From: Mariniphaga sp041687215 | GTDB taxonomy: Bacteria > Bacteroidota > Bacteroidia > Bacteroidales > Prolixibacteraceae | Direction of reading: 5' to 3' | DNA: 64,000 nucleotides | Assembly: GCF_041687215.1 (NCBI RefSeq) | Contig: NZ_JAWLCI010000006.1 | Location: 58,346-122,345, forward strand | In this document: piece by piece, positions 8,316-18,040 of the stretch | How the letters are laid out: the number at the start of each line of letters is the position of its first letter | Numbering within the stretch: the first letter of the stretch is position 1 | Notes under the pieces: generated by a model | Seen by the model: only the letters and a program-made list of their open reading frames with translations | Told to the model about the DNA's origin: nothing | The model's database searches: none | Translations under genes and position numbers: made by a program

Positions 8316-9180
8316 CTGTTTCTGAATTATATATTTTAAAACTGTTTTTATTTCTGCCTTCCTGAAATATATTGTCCTCAACTTTTTTCAGAAAAGATAT
8401 TTTTCTGCGGTTCAAAATTAAACTTTTAATGTTATCTGCCACATATTCTACCGGCGCCTGTTCGTTTCTCAGCATATAATCCTGAATAGCAACCAGGTAA
8501 TAATAGCTGGAATCGGTATGTTCAACGAATTGGTTTCTACTCAAAAACTGTTCCGGGTTATCAACCGAAATTGGAAGATTCTGCATCACGGCATCGAGTT
8601 CAACCCACTGGTCGGTATAAATACCGAAACTTTTGGCGTATTGAATACAATAATCCCTTATCTCATTGATTCCAGGAGCGGAGGTGTCACTGGTTAGTTC
8701 TTTTAACATGGACGGATTGGCAAAATCGGCCGGCACTTTCATAAAAACAGCTTTAACAATTGCTTTTGTCAACTTGAAATTTTGCGCGTTTTCCGTATAA
8801 TAATTCTGAATTTCAGAATCGCTGACAACCGTGTCCATTCGCTGGGCCATCAACTCGTTTTTGTACCTGAAAATAATTAACGATTTTCGGTATTCTTCAA
8901 GTTCGCGTGTTACGTTTTTTAATTCGGTAGAAAGGTTTTCCTCGGCTTTTTGCAGAATAAGTTCCTGACGCACCCATTTTCTGATATAATCTTCGGCCAT
9001 AGCGGCACTGTCTTCCGGCTCCAGGTTATTTGGAATAACTGATGCAACTTCAGAAAATAACAGTCTTTTACCACCCACCTCAGCAACAACTTTGTCGTTT
9101 GCTGGCATGTTTGGATTGCAGCCAAAAATAAGTGTGGCAGCTAAAATCAGGATACTGTATTTAAAAAATGACTTAAACAT
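8302..9180 (-). CDS. SurA-N-domain lipoprotein, parvulin-related
   Basis: A 292-residue lipoprotein: the signal sequence ends in a lipobox LIFGC (Cys at about residue 21). The segment VVAEVGGKRLLFSEV followed by a helical stretch resembles the N-terminal chaperone domain of SurA/PpiC proteins. I see no convincing parvulin catalytic domain, so it may be a chaperone rather than an isomerase. It overlaps the upstream parvulin gene by 8 bp and the downstream one by 14 bp, so the three are very probably translated together. Function in outer-membrane protein or lipoprotein folding is inferred from neighbours. Confidence 0.75.
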   Translation of the reverse strand: MFKSFFKYSILILAATLIFGCNPNMPANDKVVAEVGGKRLLFSEVASVIPNNLEPEDSAAMAEDYIRKWVRQELILQKAEENLSTELKNVTRELEEYRKSLIIFRYKNELMAQRMDTVVSDSEIQNYYTENAQNFKLTKAIVKAVFMKVPADFANPSMLKELTSDTSAPGINEIRDYCIQYAKSFGIYTDQWVELDAVMQNLPISVDNPEQFLSRNQFVEHTDSSYYYLVAIQDYMLRNEQAPVEYVADNIKSLILNRRKISFLKKVEDNIFQEGRNKNSFKIYNSETDETE

Positions 9181-11071
9181 GCGGTATCGATTTCAGCATT
9201 TTTTTGTTCACTTTTACTTTGTACTTTTTACGCAGTTCTTTTAACCAGTTACTTTCCAAAAAGTTCTGGTATTCTGAAATGTATAACCCGCGGGCCTCAT
9301 CCAAAGTTTTAGGTTCGGGCGGAATTAAATCGCCTCTGATAAAGGTCAGTTCGGGATTTAATCCTGATGGTTTTGGCCCGTCCCAAACGTAATAATCAAC
9401 CGTTGAATTTGTACCTTTTTCCCAGGCGCCAGATTCTGTTTTAATGGCCTGTTCCTCCGCGTTTAATAAATCTTCAATTTCCTGCACCGGCATTTCTGCT
9501 TCAAAATATTTTTCAGCTTCTTCTCTGGTTTCTGAATTTTTGCAGGTTATTATTAATCCTTTAAACCGTTCTTCCCAATTAAATTTTGCTTTGTTTTTCT
9601 GATAAAAATTCTGAAGTCCCAAGGTGTCTTCGGCTGCAAATTTCCAAATTTTTTCTTCCATAATATTGAAAAGCAGCAAACCATCGTGGTATTCCTGCAT
9701 TAAATACCTGAACTCCGGATATTTTTTTTCAAGCTGGGCATCTTCGTATGCAATAATTTCGGCACTAACCCAGTCATCAAAGTGGTTGGAGTATTTTCCG
9801 TTGGAAATATTTTTGTTTTGAAGGTATTTATTAAAATCATTCTGTGAATATTTTTTTTCACCAAATGAGAACAAGTGCAGGTTTTCCTGTTCGTTTTCAT
9901 TCACATTTAACGAGATAATTTTTTCAATATTCCCGCTAATTTCTTCAAAACTATATTCATTCTTTAATTTTTCAATAAACACTTTTCGGGTGCTGTTGCT
10001 GCGTTCGGGGTCGCGTTTAATTCGTGCTTCAATGTCGGCACGCACTTCCTCAAGCGGTGGAACAGGCTTTTGCCCGGTTTTTTTTATAATATGAAATCCG
10101 AATGAAGTTTCAACTGGTTTTGAAATGTCGCCAATGTTTTGCAAAGCAAATGCAGGTTCTGAAAATTCGGGAATCATCCGTCCGGCTGAGAACCAAGGCA
10201 TCTCACCTCCCTGTGCTGCCGAACGTTTGTCGTCGGAATATTTTTTGGCCATTTCGCCGAAATCCGCTCCGTTAACTATTTCATGGTAAACAGAATCAAT
10301 TTCGGATTTTAGCTGGCTTTTATCAAAATCAGGTTCACCCTGCGGAAACATTTTCATGATATGCGAAACCTGAATTTCACCCTGGTTTTCACGAACATCG
10401 TGAACTTTAACAAGGTGGTATCCGAACGAAGTACGAAAAGGTTCTGAAATTTCACCTACGGGTGTGGTGAAAGCTGCATTCTCGAAAGGTGTAACCATTT
10501 GAAAAGCAGTAAAATAACCGAGTTTTCCGCCATTGGTTTTTGCCGAAGGGTCTTCGCTGTATGCTGTTGCAGCTTCATTAAAATCCCGGCCATTCATAAT
10601 TTCTTCCCGAATTGTTTTGATTTTAGCCAGAACTTCCTGCTCTTGTTCAGGGGCGGCATTTTCAGGCAATCTAAGAAGAATATGACTGGCGTTTACTTCG
10701 GTTTTCATCCGCTGGTAAAGTTCTTCAATCAGCTTTTCATCGTACTGCATATCGGTTAGGTAAGGGGCCGCCAACTCCTTCCGGTATCCTGCCAGTTCTT
10801 CCCTGAAAGCCTGAATGGTATCCATTTTCAGGTTCATGGCTTCCACTACTTTCAGCTTAAAATCAATGTACATGTCCAGGTAATCTTTTGGCGATTTAAC
10901 ATCTGATTGTTCCAAAAGATTTTGATTGTTTTTCCGGTAAATGCGTTCAAATTCCTGCCGGGTTATTTCAGTTTTGTCAATAGTAATCAACACATCATTT
11001 TTTTGTGCTTTAACCAAATTGAAAAATGAAATTGTTCCCAGCAAAACAAGTAACGAAATTGTCCCTTTCAT
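9173..11071 (-). CDS. parvulin-type peptidyl-prolyl isomerase with two PpiC domains
   Basis: Periplasmic isomerase of 632 residues with signal peptide (LLVLLGTISFFNLVKAQ). An N-terminal SurA-like domain (about 25-130) is followed by two tandem parvulin domains. The first runs from NASHILLRLPE to GYHLVKVHDVR, the second from QVSHIMKMFP to GFHIIKKTGQKP; each has the GG.L/MP.F core. The last about 250 residues are helical and not assigned. Its ATG is 12 bp after the guaB stop, and its end overlaps the next gene, so it belongs to the guaB-to-ostA operon. Similar large parvulin proteins are widespread in Bacteroidota. Confidence 0.92.
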   Translation of the reverse strand: MKGTISLLVLLGTISFFNLVKAQKNDVLITIDKTEITRQEFERIYRKNNQNLLEQSDVKSPKDYLDMYIDFKLKVVEAMNLKMDTIQAFREELAGYRKELAAPYLTDMQYDEKLIEELYQRMKTEVNASHILLRLPENAAPEQEQEVLAKIKTIREEIMNGRDFNEAATAYSEDPSAKTNGGKLGYFTAFQMVTPFENAAFTTPVGEISEPFRTSFGYHLVKVHDVRENQGEIQVSHIMKMFPQGEPDFDKSQLKSEIDSVYHEIVNGADFGEMAKKYSDDKRSAAQGGEMPWFSAGRMIPEFSEPAFALQNIGDISKPVETSFGFHIIKKTGQKPVPPLEEVRADIEARIKRDPERSNSTRKVFIEKLKNEYSFEEISGNIEKIISLNVNENEQENLHLFSFGEKKYSQNDFNKYLQNKNISNGKYSNHFDDWVSAEIIAYEDAQLEKKYPEFRYLMQEYHDGLLLFNIMEEKIWKFAAEDTLGLQNFYQKNKAKFNWEERFKGLIITCKNSETREEAEKYFEAEMPVQEIEDLLNAEEQAIKTESGAWEKGTNSTVDYYVWDGPKPSGLNPELTFIRGDLIPPEPKTLDEARGLYISEYQNFLESNWLKELRKKYKVKVNKKMLKSIPHV

Positions 11072-11083
11072 ACTACAAAACTT

Positions 11084-12556
11084 TTAACGTGCGCTGTAAT
11101 TCGGAGCTTCGCGGGTGATGGAAACATCGTGCGGATGGCTTTCCTGCACTCCTGCATTGGTTATTTTGGTGAATTTAGCTTGTTGTAACTGGTCAATATT
11201 AATTGCGCCACAATATCCCATTCCGGCACGCAAGCCTCCTAGGAGCTGATAGAGAACTTCGTACAATGTGCCTTTGTAGGGAACCCGTGCGGCAATTCCT
11301 TCGGGAACAAGTTTATTGATGTCTTCTTCCATATCCTGAAAGTAGCGGTCTTTGGAACCTTTTTGCATAGCCTCAATAGAACCCATGCCACGGTACGATT
11401 TGAATTTCCTTCCCTGATACAAAATGGTTTCGCCCGGAGATTCTTCAACTCCTGCAAACAAACCTCCCGCCATAACTGAATTTGCGCCGGCTGCTATCGC
11501 TTTCACAATATCGCCCGAATAGCGTACACCACCGTCGGCAATTACCGGTATTCCGCTTCCTTTAATGGCCTTAGCCACACTGTACACTGCCGAAAGTTGC
11601 GGGATTCCTACTCCTGCAATTACCCGGGTGGTACAAATTGAACCTGGTCCAATACCCACTTTTACGGCATCAGCGCCAGCTTTTACCAGGGCTTTTGCAG
11701 CCTCTTCAGTTCCAATATTTCCGGCTACAATATCTTTTTCAGGATATTTCGCTTTTATGCGTTTCAACATTTCAACCACACCTTTCGAATGGCCGTGGGC
11801 AGTATCAATAACCAGTGCATCAACCTGAGCTTTAATCAGTTCGTCCACGCGGTCCATGGTGTTTTCAGCAATGCCAATTCCAGCGGCAACCCGCAACCGG
11901 CCTTTTTCATCTTTGCAGGCCAACGGTTTGTCTTTGGCTTTGGTAATGTCTTTGTAAGTTACCAACCCAATCAATTTGTTGTTTTTGTCCACTACCGGCA
12001 GTTTTTCAATTTTATAGTGCTGAAGAATTTCTGCAGCTTTTTCCAGGTCGGTCGATTCGGTAGTTGTAACCAGGTTCTCACTGGTCATCACATGTTTTAT
12101 CGGACGGTTCATGTCTTTTTCAAACCGTAAATCGCGGTTTGTAACAATCCCCTGAAGATGCCCTTCCCTGTCAACCACAGGAATTCCGCCAATTTTGTAC
12201 TGGGCCATAATTCCCAATGCATCGGCAACTTTTTTATCCTGGGTAATAGTAATCGGGTCGTAAATCATTCCGTTTTCAGCCCTTTTAACAGTGGTTACCT
12301 GGTGAGCCTGTTCTTCAATGTCCATATTTTTATGAATAACCCCAATTCCTCCTTCGCGCGCAATGGCAATGGCCATTTTATGCTCGGTAACTGTATCCAT
12401 GGCCGCCGTTACAATGGGAGCATTGATGATAATGGAACGGGTAAAGTGAGAAGTAAGATCCACCTGGCGAGGTAAAACTTCTGAATATGAAGGAACTAAA
12501 AGAACATCATCGAATGTTAAGCCTTCAAAAATTATTTTATCGGAAAAAAATGACAT
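11084..12556 (-). CDS. guaB: inosine-5'-monophosphate dehydrogenase
   Basis: Oxidises IMP to XMP with NAD+, the first step of guanine nucleotide synthesis. At 490 residues it has the standard architecture: a TIM barrel interrupted by two CBS domains (about residues 95-215). The catalytic cysteine loop GPGSICTTRV (about 300-309), the IMP-binding GGVRYSGDI and the flap YRGMGS are present. It appears to be first in an operon with three parvulin genes, moxR and an OstA-like gene, since the next gene starts after 12 bp. A Bacteroidota-type -7 element, TAGTTTTG, lies at 12595-12588 upstream. Confidence 0.97.
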   Translation of the reverse strand: MSFFSDKIIFEGLTFDDVLLVPSYSEVLPRQVDLTSHFTRSIIINAPIVTAAMDTVTEHKMAIAIAREGGIGVIHKNMDIEEQAHQVTTVKRAENGMIYDPITITQDKKVADALGIMAQYKIGGIPVVDREGHLQGIVTNRDLRFEKDMNRPIKHVMTSENLVTTTESTDLEKAAEILQHYKIEKLPVVDKNNKLIGLVTYKDITKAKDKPLACKDEKGRLRVAAGIGIAENTMDRVDELIKAQVDALVIDTAHGHSKGVVEMLKRIKAKYPEKDIVAGNIGTEEAAKALVKAGADAVKVGIGPGSICTTRVIAGVGIPQLSAVYSVAKAIKGSGIPVIADGGVRYSGDIVKAIAAGANSVMAGGLFAGVEESPGETILYQGRKFKSYRGMGSIEAMQKGSKDRYFQDMEEDINKLVPEGIAARVPYKGTLYEVLYQLLGGLRAGMGYCGAINIDQLQQAKFTKITNAGVQESHPHDVSITREAPNYSAR

Positions 12557-12587
12557 GGGCTTCTTTTTATGATTAAAAAATAAAGCG

Positions 12588-12595
12588 CAAAACTA
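12588..12595 (-). promoter_or_regulatory. putative -7 promoter element for guaB operon
   Basis: On the minus strand the octamer TAGTTTTG matches the Bacteroidota -7 consensus TAnnTTTG and lies 32 bp upstream of the guaB ATG in the 181-bp divergent guaB/recQ spacer. No TTG/TTTG -33 element is found at the ideal 19-bp distance, so support is partial. Confidence 0.4.
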
Positions 12596-12737
12596 CAAAA
12601 ATTTAGGTTATTGCTGGTTAATAAAACGCAGAATGCCGGCATTCAGTCTAATAAAAATTGTTAAACATTAAAATCGGAAGGAAATATTAATTTTACAGGC
12701 AACAGTTGTTACTGGAAATGGATTTGACGGCTATTGA

Positions 12738-14642
12738 ATGGGAAATTTCAGCGAAATATTAAACAAGTACTGGGGATATACTGAATTCCGGCCGTTGCAA
12801 CTTGAAATTATTGAATCGGTTGCAGCAGGAAAAGATACGCTTGGCCTGATGCCAACCGGCGGCGGAAAATCCATTACTTTCCAGGTTTATTCCCTTTCCC
12901 AAAAAGGAATTTGTATTGTAATTACCCCGCTTATTGCGCTTATGAAAGATCAGGTTGAAAATCTTCATCGAAGAGAAATTAAAGCCCTGAAAATTCACAG
13001 CGGAATGTCGCACATGGAAATAAAAGTGACGCTTGACAATGCTGTTTGGGGCGATTACAAATTTCTGTATGTTTCGCCCGAAAGGTTAAACTCCGAATTT
13101 TTTAAGGAGCGTCTTGCAAAAATGGACGTTAACCTGATAACGGTTGACGAAGCGCATTGTATTTCGCAGTGGGGATACGATTTCAGGCCAAGTTACATGA
13201 CTGTCATTCAGTTGCGGGAGCTGTTGCCAGGCGTTAAATTTCTGGCCTTAACCGCCACTGCCACCCCAAAAGTTGTGGAAGATATTCAGGATAAACTGGG
13301 TTTTGAAAAGCCTAACGTGCTGAGTATGTCTTTTCAGCGCGAAAATCTGAGTTACCTGGTTCGGTTCCGCGAAGACAAAATGGGGTATTTGCTGGAAACG
13401 CTTAAAAAGGTAAAAGGCTCGGGAGTGGTTTATGTGCGCAGCCGGAAGGGAACACGTGAAATAGCAACAGAACTGCGGAAAAACAAAATTTCGGCTGATT
13501 TTTTTCATGCCGGCTTAAGCACTGGTGTTCGGCACGAAAAGCAGGATGAATGGCTGGCTGGAAAAAACCGTGTGATTGTGGCTACCAATGCTTTCGGAAT
13601 GGGAATTGACAAACCCGACGTGCGTTTTGTGGTTCATGTTGATCCACCCGATTCACTGGAGGCTTATTTTCAGGAAGCGGGCAGGGCAGGGCGCGATGGA
13701 AAAAAGGCGGCAGCAGTGCTTCTGTTCAGCAATGCCGACAAAACCAAGCTGAAAAAGCATGTTACTGTTGCATTTCCTGAAATTGAGAACATTAAACGTA
13801 TTTACCAGGCACTATGCAATTATCTGCAAATAGCCGAAGGTTTTGGAAAAGGCCAGGTTTTTGAATTCAGCCTGCAGGATTTCGCACAAACCTTTAAATT
13901 TCAGCAGGCTATGGTTTATAACAGTCTGAAAATTTTACAGCGTGAAGGATACCTGGAATTTACTGAAGAAATGGATAATCCTTCCCGAATTTATTTTTCC
14001 GTTTCACGCGATGAATTGTATAAATTTCAGGTTGCGAACGAAACATTTGATGCATTTATTAAACTTATCCTTCGCTCTTATACAGGCTTGTTTAACGGCT
14101 ATGTAAACATTGACGAGGAATTGCTGGGACGCAGAGCAGGAATCGATCAGGATACCGTTTATAATTTTTTGAAACATTTGCGGAAATCAAAAATAATCGA
14201 CTATGTTCCGCGAAACCGGAATCCGTTTATTTATTTCAGCAAAGAAAGAATCAGTTTGAACCGGCTTAAAATTTCAAAAGAGAATTACGATTTCAGAAAA
14301 AAAGATTTTTTGGCCAGGGTGGGAGCAGTAATTCATTATGCAACCAGCACTACCACCTGCCGGAGCCAGTTGCTTTTGCAGTATTTCGGTGAAAGCGATT
14401 CGCCTGAGTGTGGCATTTGCGATGTTTGTCTGGCCATGCACAAAATCGGGCTCACTTCTTTTGAGTTTAATGAAATCAGCAAACAGGTGAAAAAGATTTT
14501 GGAAACACCAAGTTCTTATGAAAATCTGCTTTTAAAGTTGAAGGGAAATCGCGAAAAATCAATGGAAGTGTTAAAATGGCTTTTAGACAATCATAAAATT
14601 GTTTTCAGGGTTGACCGCAAACTGGAGTGGAATGAAAATTAG
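12738..14642 (+). CDS. recQ: RecQ-family ATP-dependent DNA helicase
   Basis: 3'-5' DNA helicase of the RecQ family used in recombination and replication repair. Motif I is MPTGGGKS (38-45), motif II is DEAH (137-140), and the RecQ aromatic loop HCISQWGYDFRPSY follows. Motif VI is the QEAGRAGRDG segment (about 312-321). The RQC region contains the zinc-binding cysteines CRSQLLLQYF...CGICDVC near residue 545. No clear HRDC domain is present at the C-terminus, which is common for this branch. At 634 residues it is of usual length. It is divergent from guaB and convergent with an esterase gene. Confidence 0.94.
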   Translation: MGNFSEILNKYWGYTEFRPLQLEIIESVAAGKDTLGLMPTGGGKSITFQVYSLSQKGICIVITPLIALMKDQVENLHRREIKALKIHSGMSHMEIKVTLDNAVWGDYKFLYVSPERLNSEFFKERLAKMDVNLITVDEAHCISQWGYDFRPSYMTVIQLRELLPGVKFLALTATATPKVVEDIQDKLGFEKPNVLSMSFQRENLSYLVRFREDKMGYLLETLKKVKGSGVVYVRSRKGTREIATELRKNKISADFFHAGLSTGVRHEKQDEWLAGKNRVIVATNAFGMGIDKPDVRFVVHVDPPDSLEAYFQEAGRAGRDGKKAAAVLLFSNADKTKLKKHVTVAFPEIENIKRIYQALCNYLQIAEGFGKGQVFEFSLQDFAQTFKFQQAMVYNSLKILQREGYLEFTEEMDNPSRIYFSVSRDELYKFQVANETFDAFIKLILRSYTGLFNGYVNIDEELLGRRAGIDQDTVYNFLKHLRKSKIIDYVPRNRNPFIYFSKERISLNRLKISKENYDFRKKDFLARVGAVIHYATSTTTCRSQLLLQYFGESDSPECGICDVCLAMHKIGLTSFEFNEISKQVKKILETPSSYENLLLKLKGNREKSMEVLKWLLDNHKIVFRVDRKLEWNEN

Positions 14643-14679
14643 TTCAGGCTAAATTTCGATTAGGACTATCCAGAAGATT

Positions 14680-16209
14680 CTAATTTTGGTTTGCTTTCAA
14701 TTTTTCCTCTATTTGCAACAGCACTTTCCTGTCATTAAATCCACTGCAATGTCCTGTCATGGGAGAAAATTGAATAACGGCATCTGACTTTGGATTTTCC
14801 TTTTTTTGCAGCATTTCATCAAAAGCGCGAAGGGCATGATTGAGGTAAAATTCATCCATGTCGCCCATCCAAATCCAAATCTTTCCCTGTATTTTCGGTC
14901 CCAGTGTTTCCCAGTTGGTTTCAACGTAATGTTTCAGATCGTATTTGCGCCAGTGTTCAGCCACTTCGTGGTTAATTTCTCCGGTTTTCGGGTCGAACAA
15001 CGGTTTGGGAAGGCCATCTTCACCTTTCGGACTGTAAAGTGCTGTAAAAGCGCTAAACTGCCCGCCCGATGTAGTGTAGGTGTCGTTCCACCCCAATACA
15101 TTTTCAAACTGAATAAAATCCCTTTGTGAAACCACAGGTTCGCCTGAAATGTCACGTACTATTGGGCGAAGGTAGCCATGCTCGTTTATAAAAGCATTCT
15201 CATCGCGGTAAATATCGATGAGCTGGAAGTTTTCAAAATCAACCGGATCCGGACTGTAGGAAAAACATCCGCCAAAAAAATCGGGATAAAACAGTTGTAT
15301 AGCCAGCGAAACCCAGCCACCGGTGCTGCAACCATCCACAAACCGTGATTCCGGCTCACCGATTCCACGGAACTGCGTTTCAATTAACGGAATTAATTCT
15401 TGAATCAAAGCCGTTCCGTAAGGCCCGCTGTTTTCTGAATTTAGCTGGTAGCAGTCGCCAAACGGACCTTCGCCATCCAGAAAAACATTGATAATTTGCG
15501 GTGCTTTGTCCGACTGCCACCAGTCGAGAAAAGATTTATCCCACTGAACAAACTGGTTGGCACGGGTGTAACGGCCGCCGTAACCGGCAATGTTGTAACG
15601 CACCGGATATTTGCGGTCTGGTTCGCTATAAAATGAGGAAGGCAACAAAACCGCCGCTTTTATGCGCATTTCTTTATTCCACCATTCCGAAAGCACCGGA
15701 CTTCGGTATTCAACTTCTTTTAACAACGGATGTTCGGCAAGTTGCTGAGGCTCAATTTTAAATTTAAGCGGCAATTCAAATGTTTCATCTTTTTGAAAAT
15801 CAATTCGCACCGATTCACTGTACAAATTTCCTGGTGCATTTATTCGCGATTCCTGCATGTCCTGATCCCAAAGTACCTGAACAGTGTAATTTCCATGCGG
15901 AAATTCACCGAGTGAAATATCAAACGATTTGGTAAACTCCGCTGATGCATCAAAAGTAAATACATTGTTTTTTTCCCAGTTCTCAAGGTTTTTTGCAAAA
16001 ATCATATTCGATTTAGTTGGCCAGGTATTTCTGCGTGGCTGATTCATTTGGCTTGTGCTGACAAACAGGTAAATTCTTCCGCTGGGTTTATTTTCATTTT
16101 GAACTTCTTCTGAAATCCAGGTTTTTACTGAAAGTGAGCCGGTTTGAGCCTGACTTTGCTGAACAAGCACCAAAAAGGCTATAAAAAAAACAAAAAGTAA
16201 CTTTTTCAT
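14680..16209 (-). CDS. secreted esterase-family alpha/beta hydrolase
   Basis: A 509-residue protein with signal peptide (FVFFIAFLVLVQQSQAQ) exported to the periplasm or beyond. The C-terminal half is an alpha/beta-hydrolase fold of the putative esterase (esterase D / enterochelin-esterase-like) family. The nucleophile elbow is GCSTGGW; preceding YPVRYNIAGYGG and following GGCFSYSPDP fit this fold, and the late GHCSGF probably holds the catalytic histidine. The N-terminal about 180 residues are beta-rich and unassigned. Substrate is unknown. It stands alone, convergent with recQ with a 37-bp gap and divergent from fumarase. Confidence 0.8.
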   Translation of the reverse strand: MKKLLFVFFIAFLVLVQQSQAQTGSLSVKTWISEEVQNENKPSGRIYLFVSTSQMNQPRRNTWPTKSNMIFAKNLENWEKNNVFTFDASAEFTKSFDISLGEFPHGNYTVQVLWDQDMQESRINAPGNLYSESVRIDFQKDETFELPLKFKIEPQQLAEHPLLKEVEYRSPVLSEWWNKEMRIKAAVLLPSSFYSEPDRKYPVRYNIAGYGGRYTRANQFVQWDKSFLDWWQSDKAPQIINVFLDGEGPFGDCYQLNSENSGPYGTALIQELIPLIETQFRGIGEPESRFVDGCSTGGWVSLAIQLFYPDFFGGCFSYSPDPVDFENFQLIDIYRDENAFINEHGYLRPIVRDISGEPVVSQRDFIQFENVLGWNDTYTTSGGQFSAFTALYSPKGEDGLPKPLFDPKTGEINHEVAEHWRKYDLKHYVETNWETLGPKIQGKIWIWMGDMDEFYLNHALRAFDEMLQKKENPKSDAVIQFSPMTGHCSGFNDRKVLLQIEEKLKANQN

Positions 16210-16331
16210 TCGAATCGTTTTTGCTGGTAATTCCTAATACACGAAAGTTTCTAATTCGAAGCCAAATTTAGAAAATTCTGTTAAACATGATGAGCAACCC
16301 AGAATTGTTAACAGTTAAATTTCGAAAGTTA

Positions 16332-16339
16332 TATCTTTG
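16332..16339 (+). promoter_or_regulatory. putative -7 promoter element for fumarase
   Basis: TATCTTTG, an exact match to the Bacteroidota -7 consensus, 28 bp before the ATG at 16368. It lies inside the longer open frame starting at 16287, so it argues that translation begins at 16368. The nearest upstream TTG (16305-16307) is further away than the usual spacing. Confidence 0.5.
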
Positions 16340-16367
16340 CACAACGTTCAATTTAAACAACAAAAAA

Positions 16368-17972
16368 ATGACAGATTTTAAATACCAGAAACCGTTTCCG
16401 ATATTAAAAGATGAAACCGAATACCGGTTGCTAACCAGGGATTTTGTTTCAGAGGTGGAATGCGATGGGCGCAAATTGCTGAAAGTGGCTCCGGAAGGAC
16501 TGGAGTTACTGGCCAGGGAGGCTTTCACCGATGTGTCGTTTTACTTGCGGGCAGCTCATTTGGAAAAATTGGCGAATATTCTGAAAGACCCGGAAGCAAC
16601 CGACAACGACCGTTTTGTGGCGCATACCATGTTGCTGAATCAGGTGGTTTCGGCTGAGGGTGAATTGCCGACTTGTCAGGATACCGGAACAGCAATAGTT
16701 ATGGGAAAAAAAGGTGAAAACGTGTTCACTGGTGTAAACGATGCCAGGCACATTTCGAAGGGAATTTTCGATACGTTTAAGGAAAAAAACCTGAGGTATT
16801 CGCAGGTGGTTCCGTTTAGCATGACCGAAGAAAAAAATACCGGTACCAATCTGCCGGCGCAAATCGATATTTATGCAGAAGAAGGCGACACGTACGAATT
16901 TTTGTTTATTACAAAAGGTGGCGGTTCGGCCAATAAAAGCTTTTTATATCAACAAACAAAATCGTTGTTAACAGAAGAAAATCTGACAAAATTTGTTCGG
17001 GAGAAAATTAACGATTTGGGAACTTCTGCTTGTCCTCCATATCACCTGGCACTTGTTATTGGCGGAACTTCGGCAGAAGCAACGTTGGCTGCAGTGAAAA
17101 AAGCATCTGCCGGATATTTTGATCATTTACCTACAGAAGGAAACGAAGGCGGACAGGCATTCCGTGATTTGGAGTGGGAAGAAAAAGTAACGCAAATTTG
17201 CCGCGAAAGTGGCATTGGTGCCCAGTTTGGTGGAAAATATTTTGTACACGATGTTCGGGTAATCCGGTTGCCACGCCATGCAGCTTCGTGTCCGGTTGGA
17301 CTCGGTGTAAGCTGCAGTGCCGACCGTAACATCAAGGCAAAAATTACTGCCGACGGAATTTTCCTGGAAGAACTGGAGAAAAATCCGGCGCGATTCCTGC
17401 CCAAAGAAGCGCCGTATTTGCAGCCTGCTGTTGATATAAACCTTGACCAGCCCATGCAAGACATTCTGAAAGAGTTGAGCAAACATCCCGTGAAAACACG
17501 GTTGAACCTGAACGGAACCCTGATTGTGGCTCGTGACATTGCCCACGCGCAAATCAAAAAAATGCTTGACGAAGGTCAGCCCATACCCGAATATTTCAAG
17601 AACCACCCGATTTATTATGCCGGGCCGGCTAAAACACCCAAAGGAATGGCTTCGGGAAGTTTCGGACCAACAACTGCCGGCAGGATGGATCCTTACGTGG
17701 ATGAGTTTATGAGCCACGGCGGCTCCATGGTAATGCTGGCCAAAGGAAACCGTTCGCAAGCCGTAACCGACGCCTGCAAAAAGCATGGCGGATTTTACCT
17801 TGGTTCCATCGGCGGTCCGGCGGCCATTCTGGCAAAAGACAGCATCAAGTCGGTTGAAGTAATCGATTTTGAAGAGCTGGGAATGGAGGCGGTGCGGAAG
17901 ATTAAAGTGGAGAATTTCCCCGCTTTCATTATAGTTGACGACAAAGGGAATGACTTTTTTAAACAACTTTAA
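16368..17972 (+). CDS. fumA: class I fumarate hydratase ([4Fe-4S], FumA/FumB-type)
   Basis: Interconverts fumarate and malate in the citric acid cycle. The protein is a fused class I enzyme (alpha plus beta domains, about 534 residues). Cluster-ligand cysteines are seen in LPTCQDTGTA, GTSACPPYH and the SCPVGLGVSC region. The beta domain has the GPTTAGRMDPYVD and KGNRSQAVTDAC motifs. The reading frame is open from 16287, but a TATCTTTG promoter element at 16332 lies within that extension, so I start at MTDFKYQKPF (16368). It is a single-gene unit followed by a strong bidirectional terminator. Oxygen-sensitive class I fumarase suits anaerobic or microaerobic growth. Confidence 0.95.
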   Translation: MTDFKYQKPFPILKDETEYRLLTRDFVSEVECDGRKLLKVAPEGLELLAREAFTDVSFYLRAAHLEKLANILKDPEATDNDRFVAHTMLLNQVVSAEGELPTCQDTGTAIVMGKKGENVFTGVNDARHISKGIFDTFKEKNLRYSQVVPFSMTEEKNTGTNLPAQIDIYAEEGDTYEFLFITKGGGSANKSFLYQQTKSLLTEENLTKFVREKINDLGTSACPPYHLALVIGGTSAEATLAAVKKASAGYFDHLPTEGNEGGQAFRDLEWEEKVTQICRESGIGAQFGGKYFVHDVRVIRLPRHAASCPVGLGVSCSADRNIKAKITADGIFLEELEKNPARFLPKEAPYLQPAVDINLDQPMQDILKELSKHPVKTRLNLNGTLIVARDIAHAQIKKMLDEGQPIPEYFKNHPIYYAGPAKTPKGMASGSFGPTTAGRMDPYVDEFMSHGGSMVMLAKGNRSQAVTDACKKHGGFYLGSIGGPAAILAKDSIKSVEVIDFEELGMEAVRKIKVENFPAFIIVDDKGNDFFKQL

Positions 17973-17979
17973 TTCTTTC

Positions 17980-18040
17980 AGGATTCCATTTTTTTTGAAC
18001 CAGGTAGAAAAAGAATCAGAAAAAGATGGAATCCTTTTTT
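17980..18040. terminator. bidirectional terminator between fumarase and AraC regulator
   Basis: AGGATTCCAT (17980-17989) pairs with ATGGAATCCT (18026-18035) and A/T extensions lengthen the stem; six T residues end at 18040 on the plus strand, and an A-run/T-run exists on the other side. The two flanking genes converge, so it probably ends both transcripts. The loop is long (about 36 nt). Confidence 0.7.

Noticed and set aside
16287..16367. Upstream start of fumarase
   Set aside because: A TATCTTTG promoter element is inside this extension, and the protein family starts near MTDFKYQKPF.
17127..17966. 279-codon minus-strand ORF
   Set aside because: Antisense to fumarase, which has full family motifs; low-complexity His/Arg content typical of a shadow.
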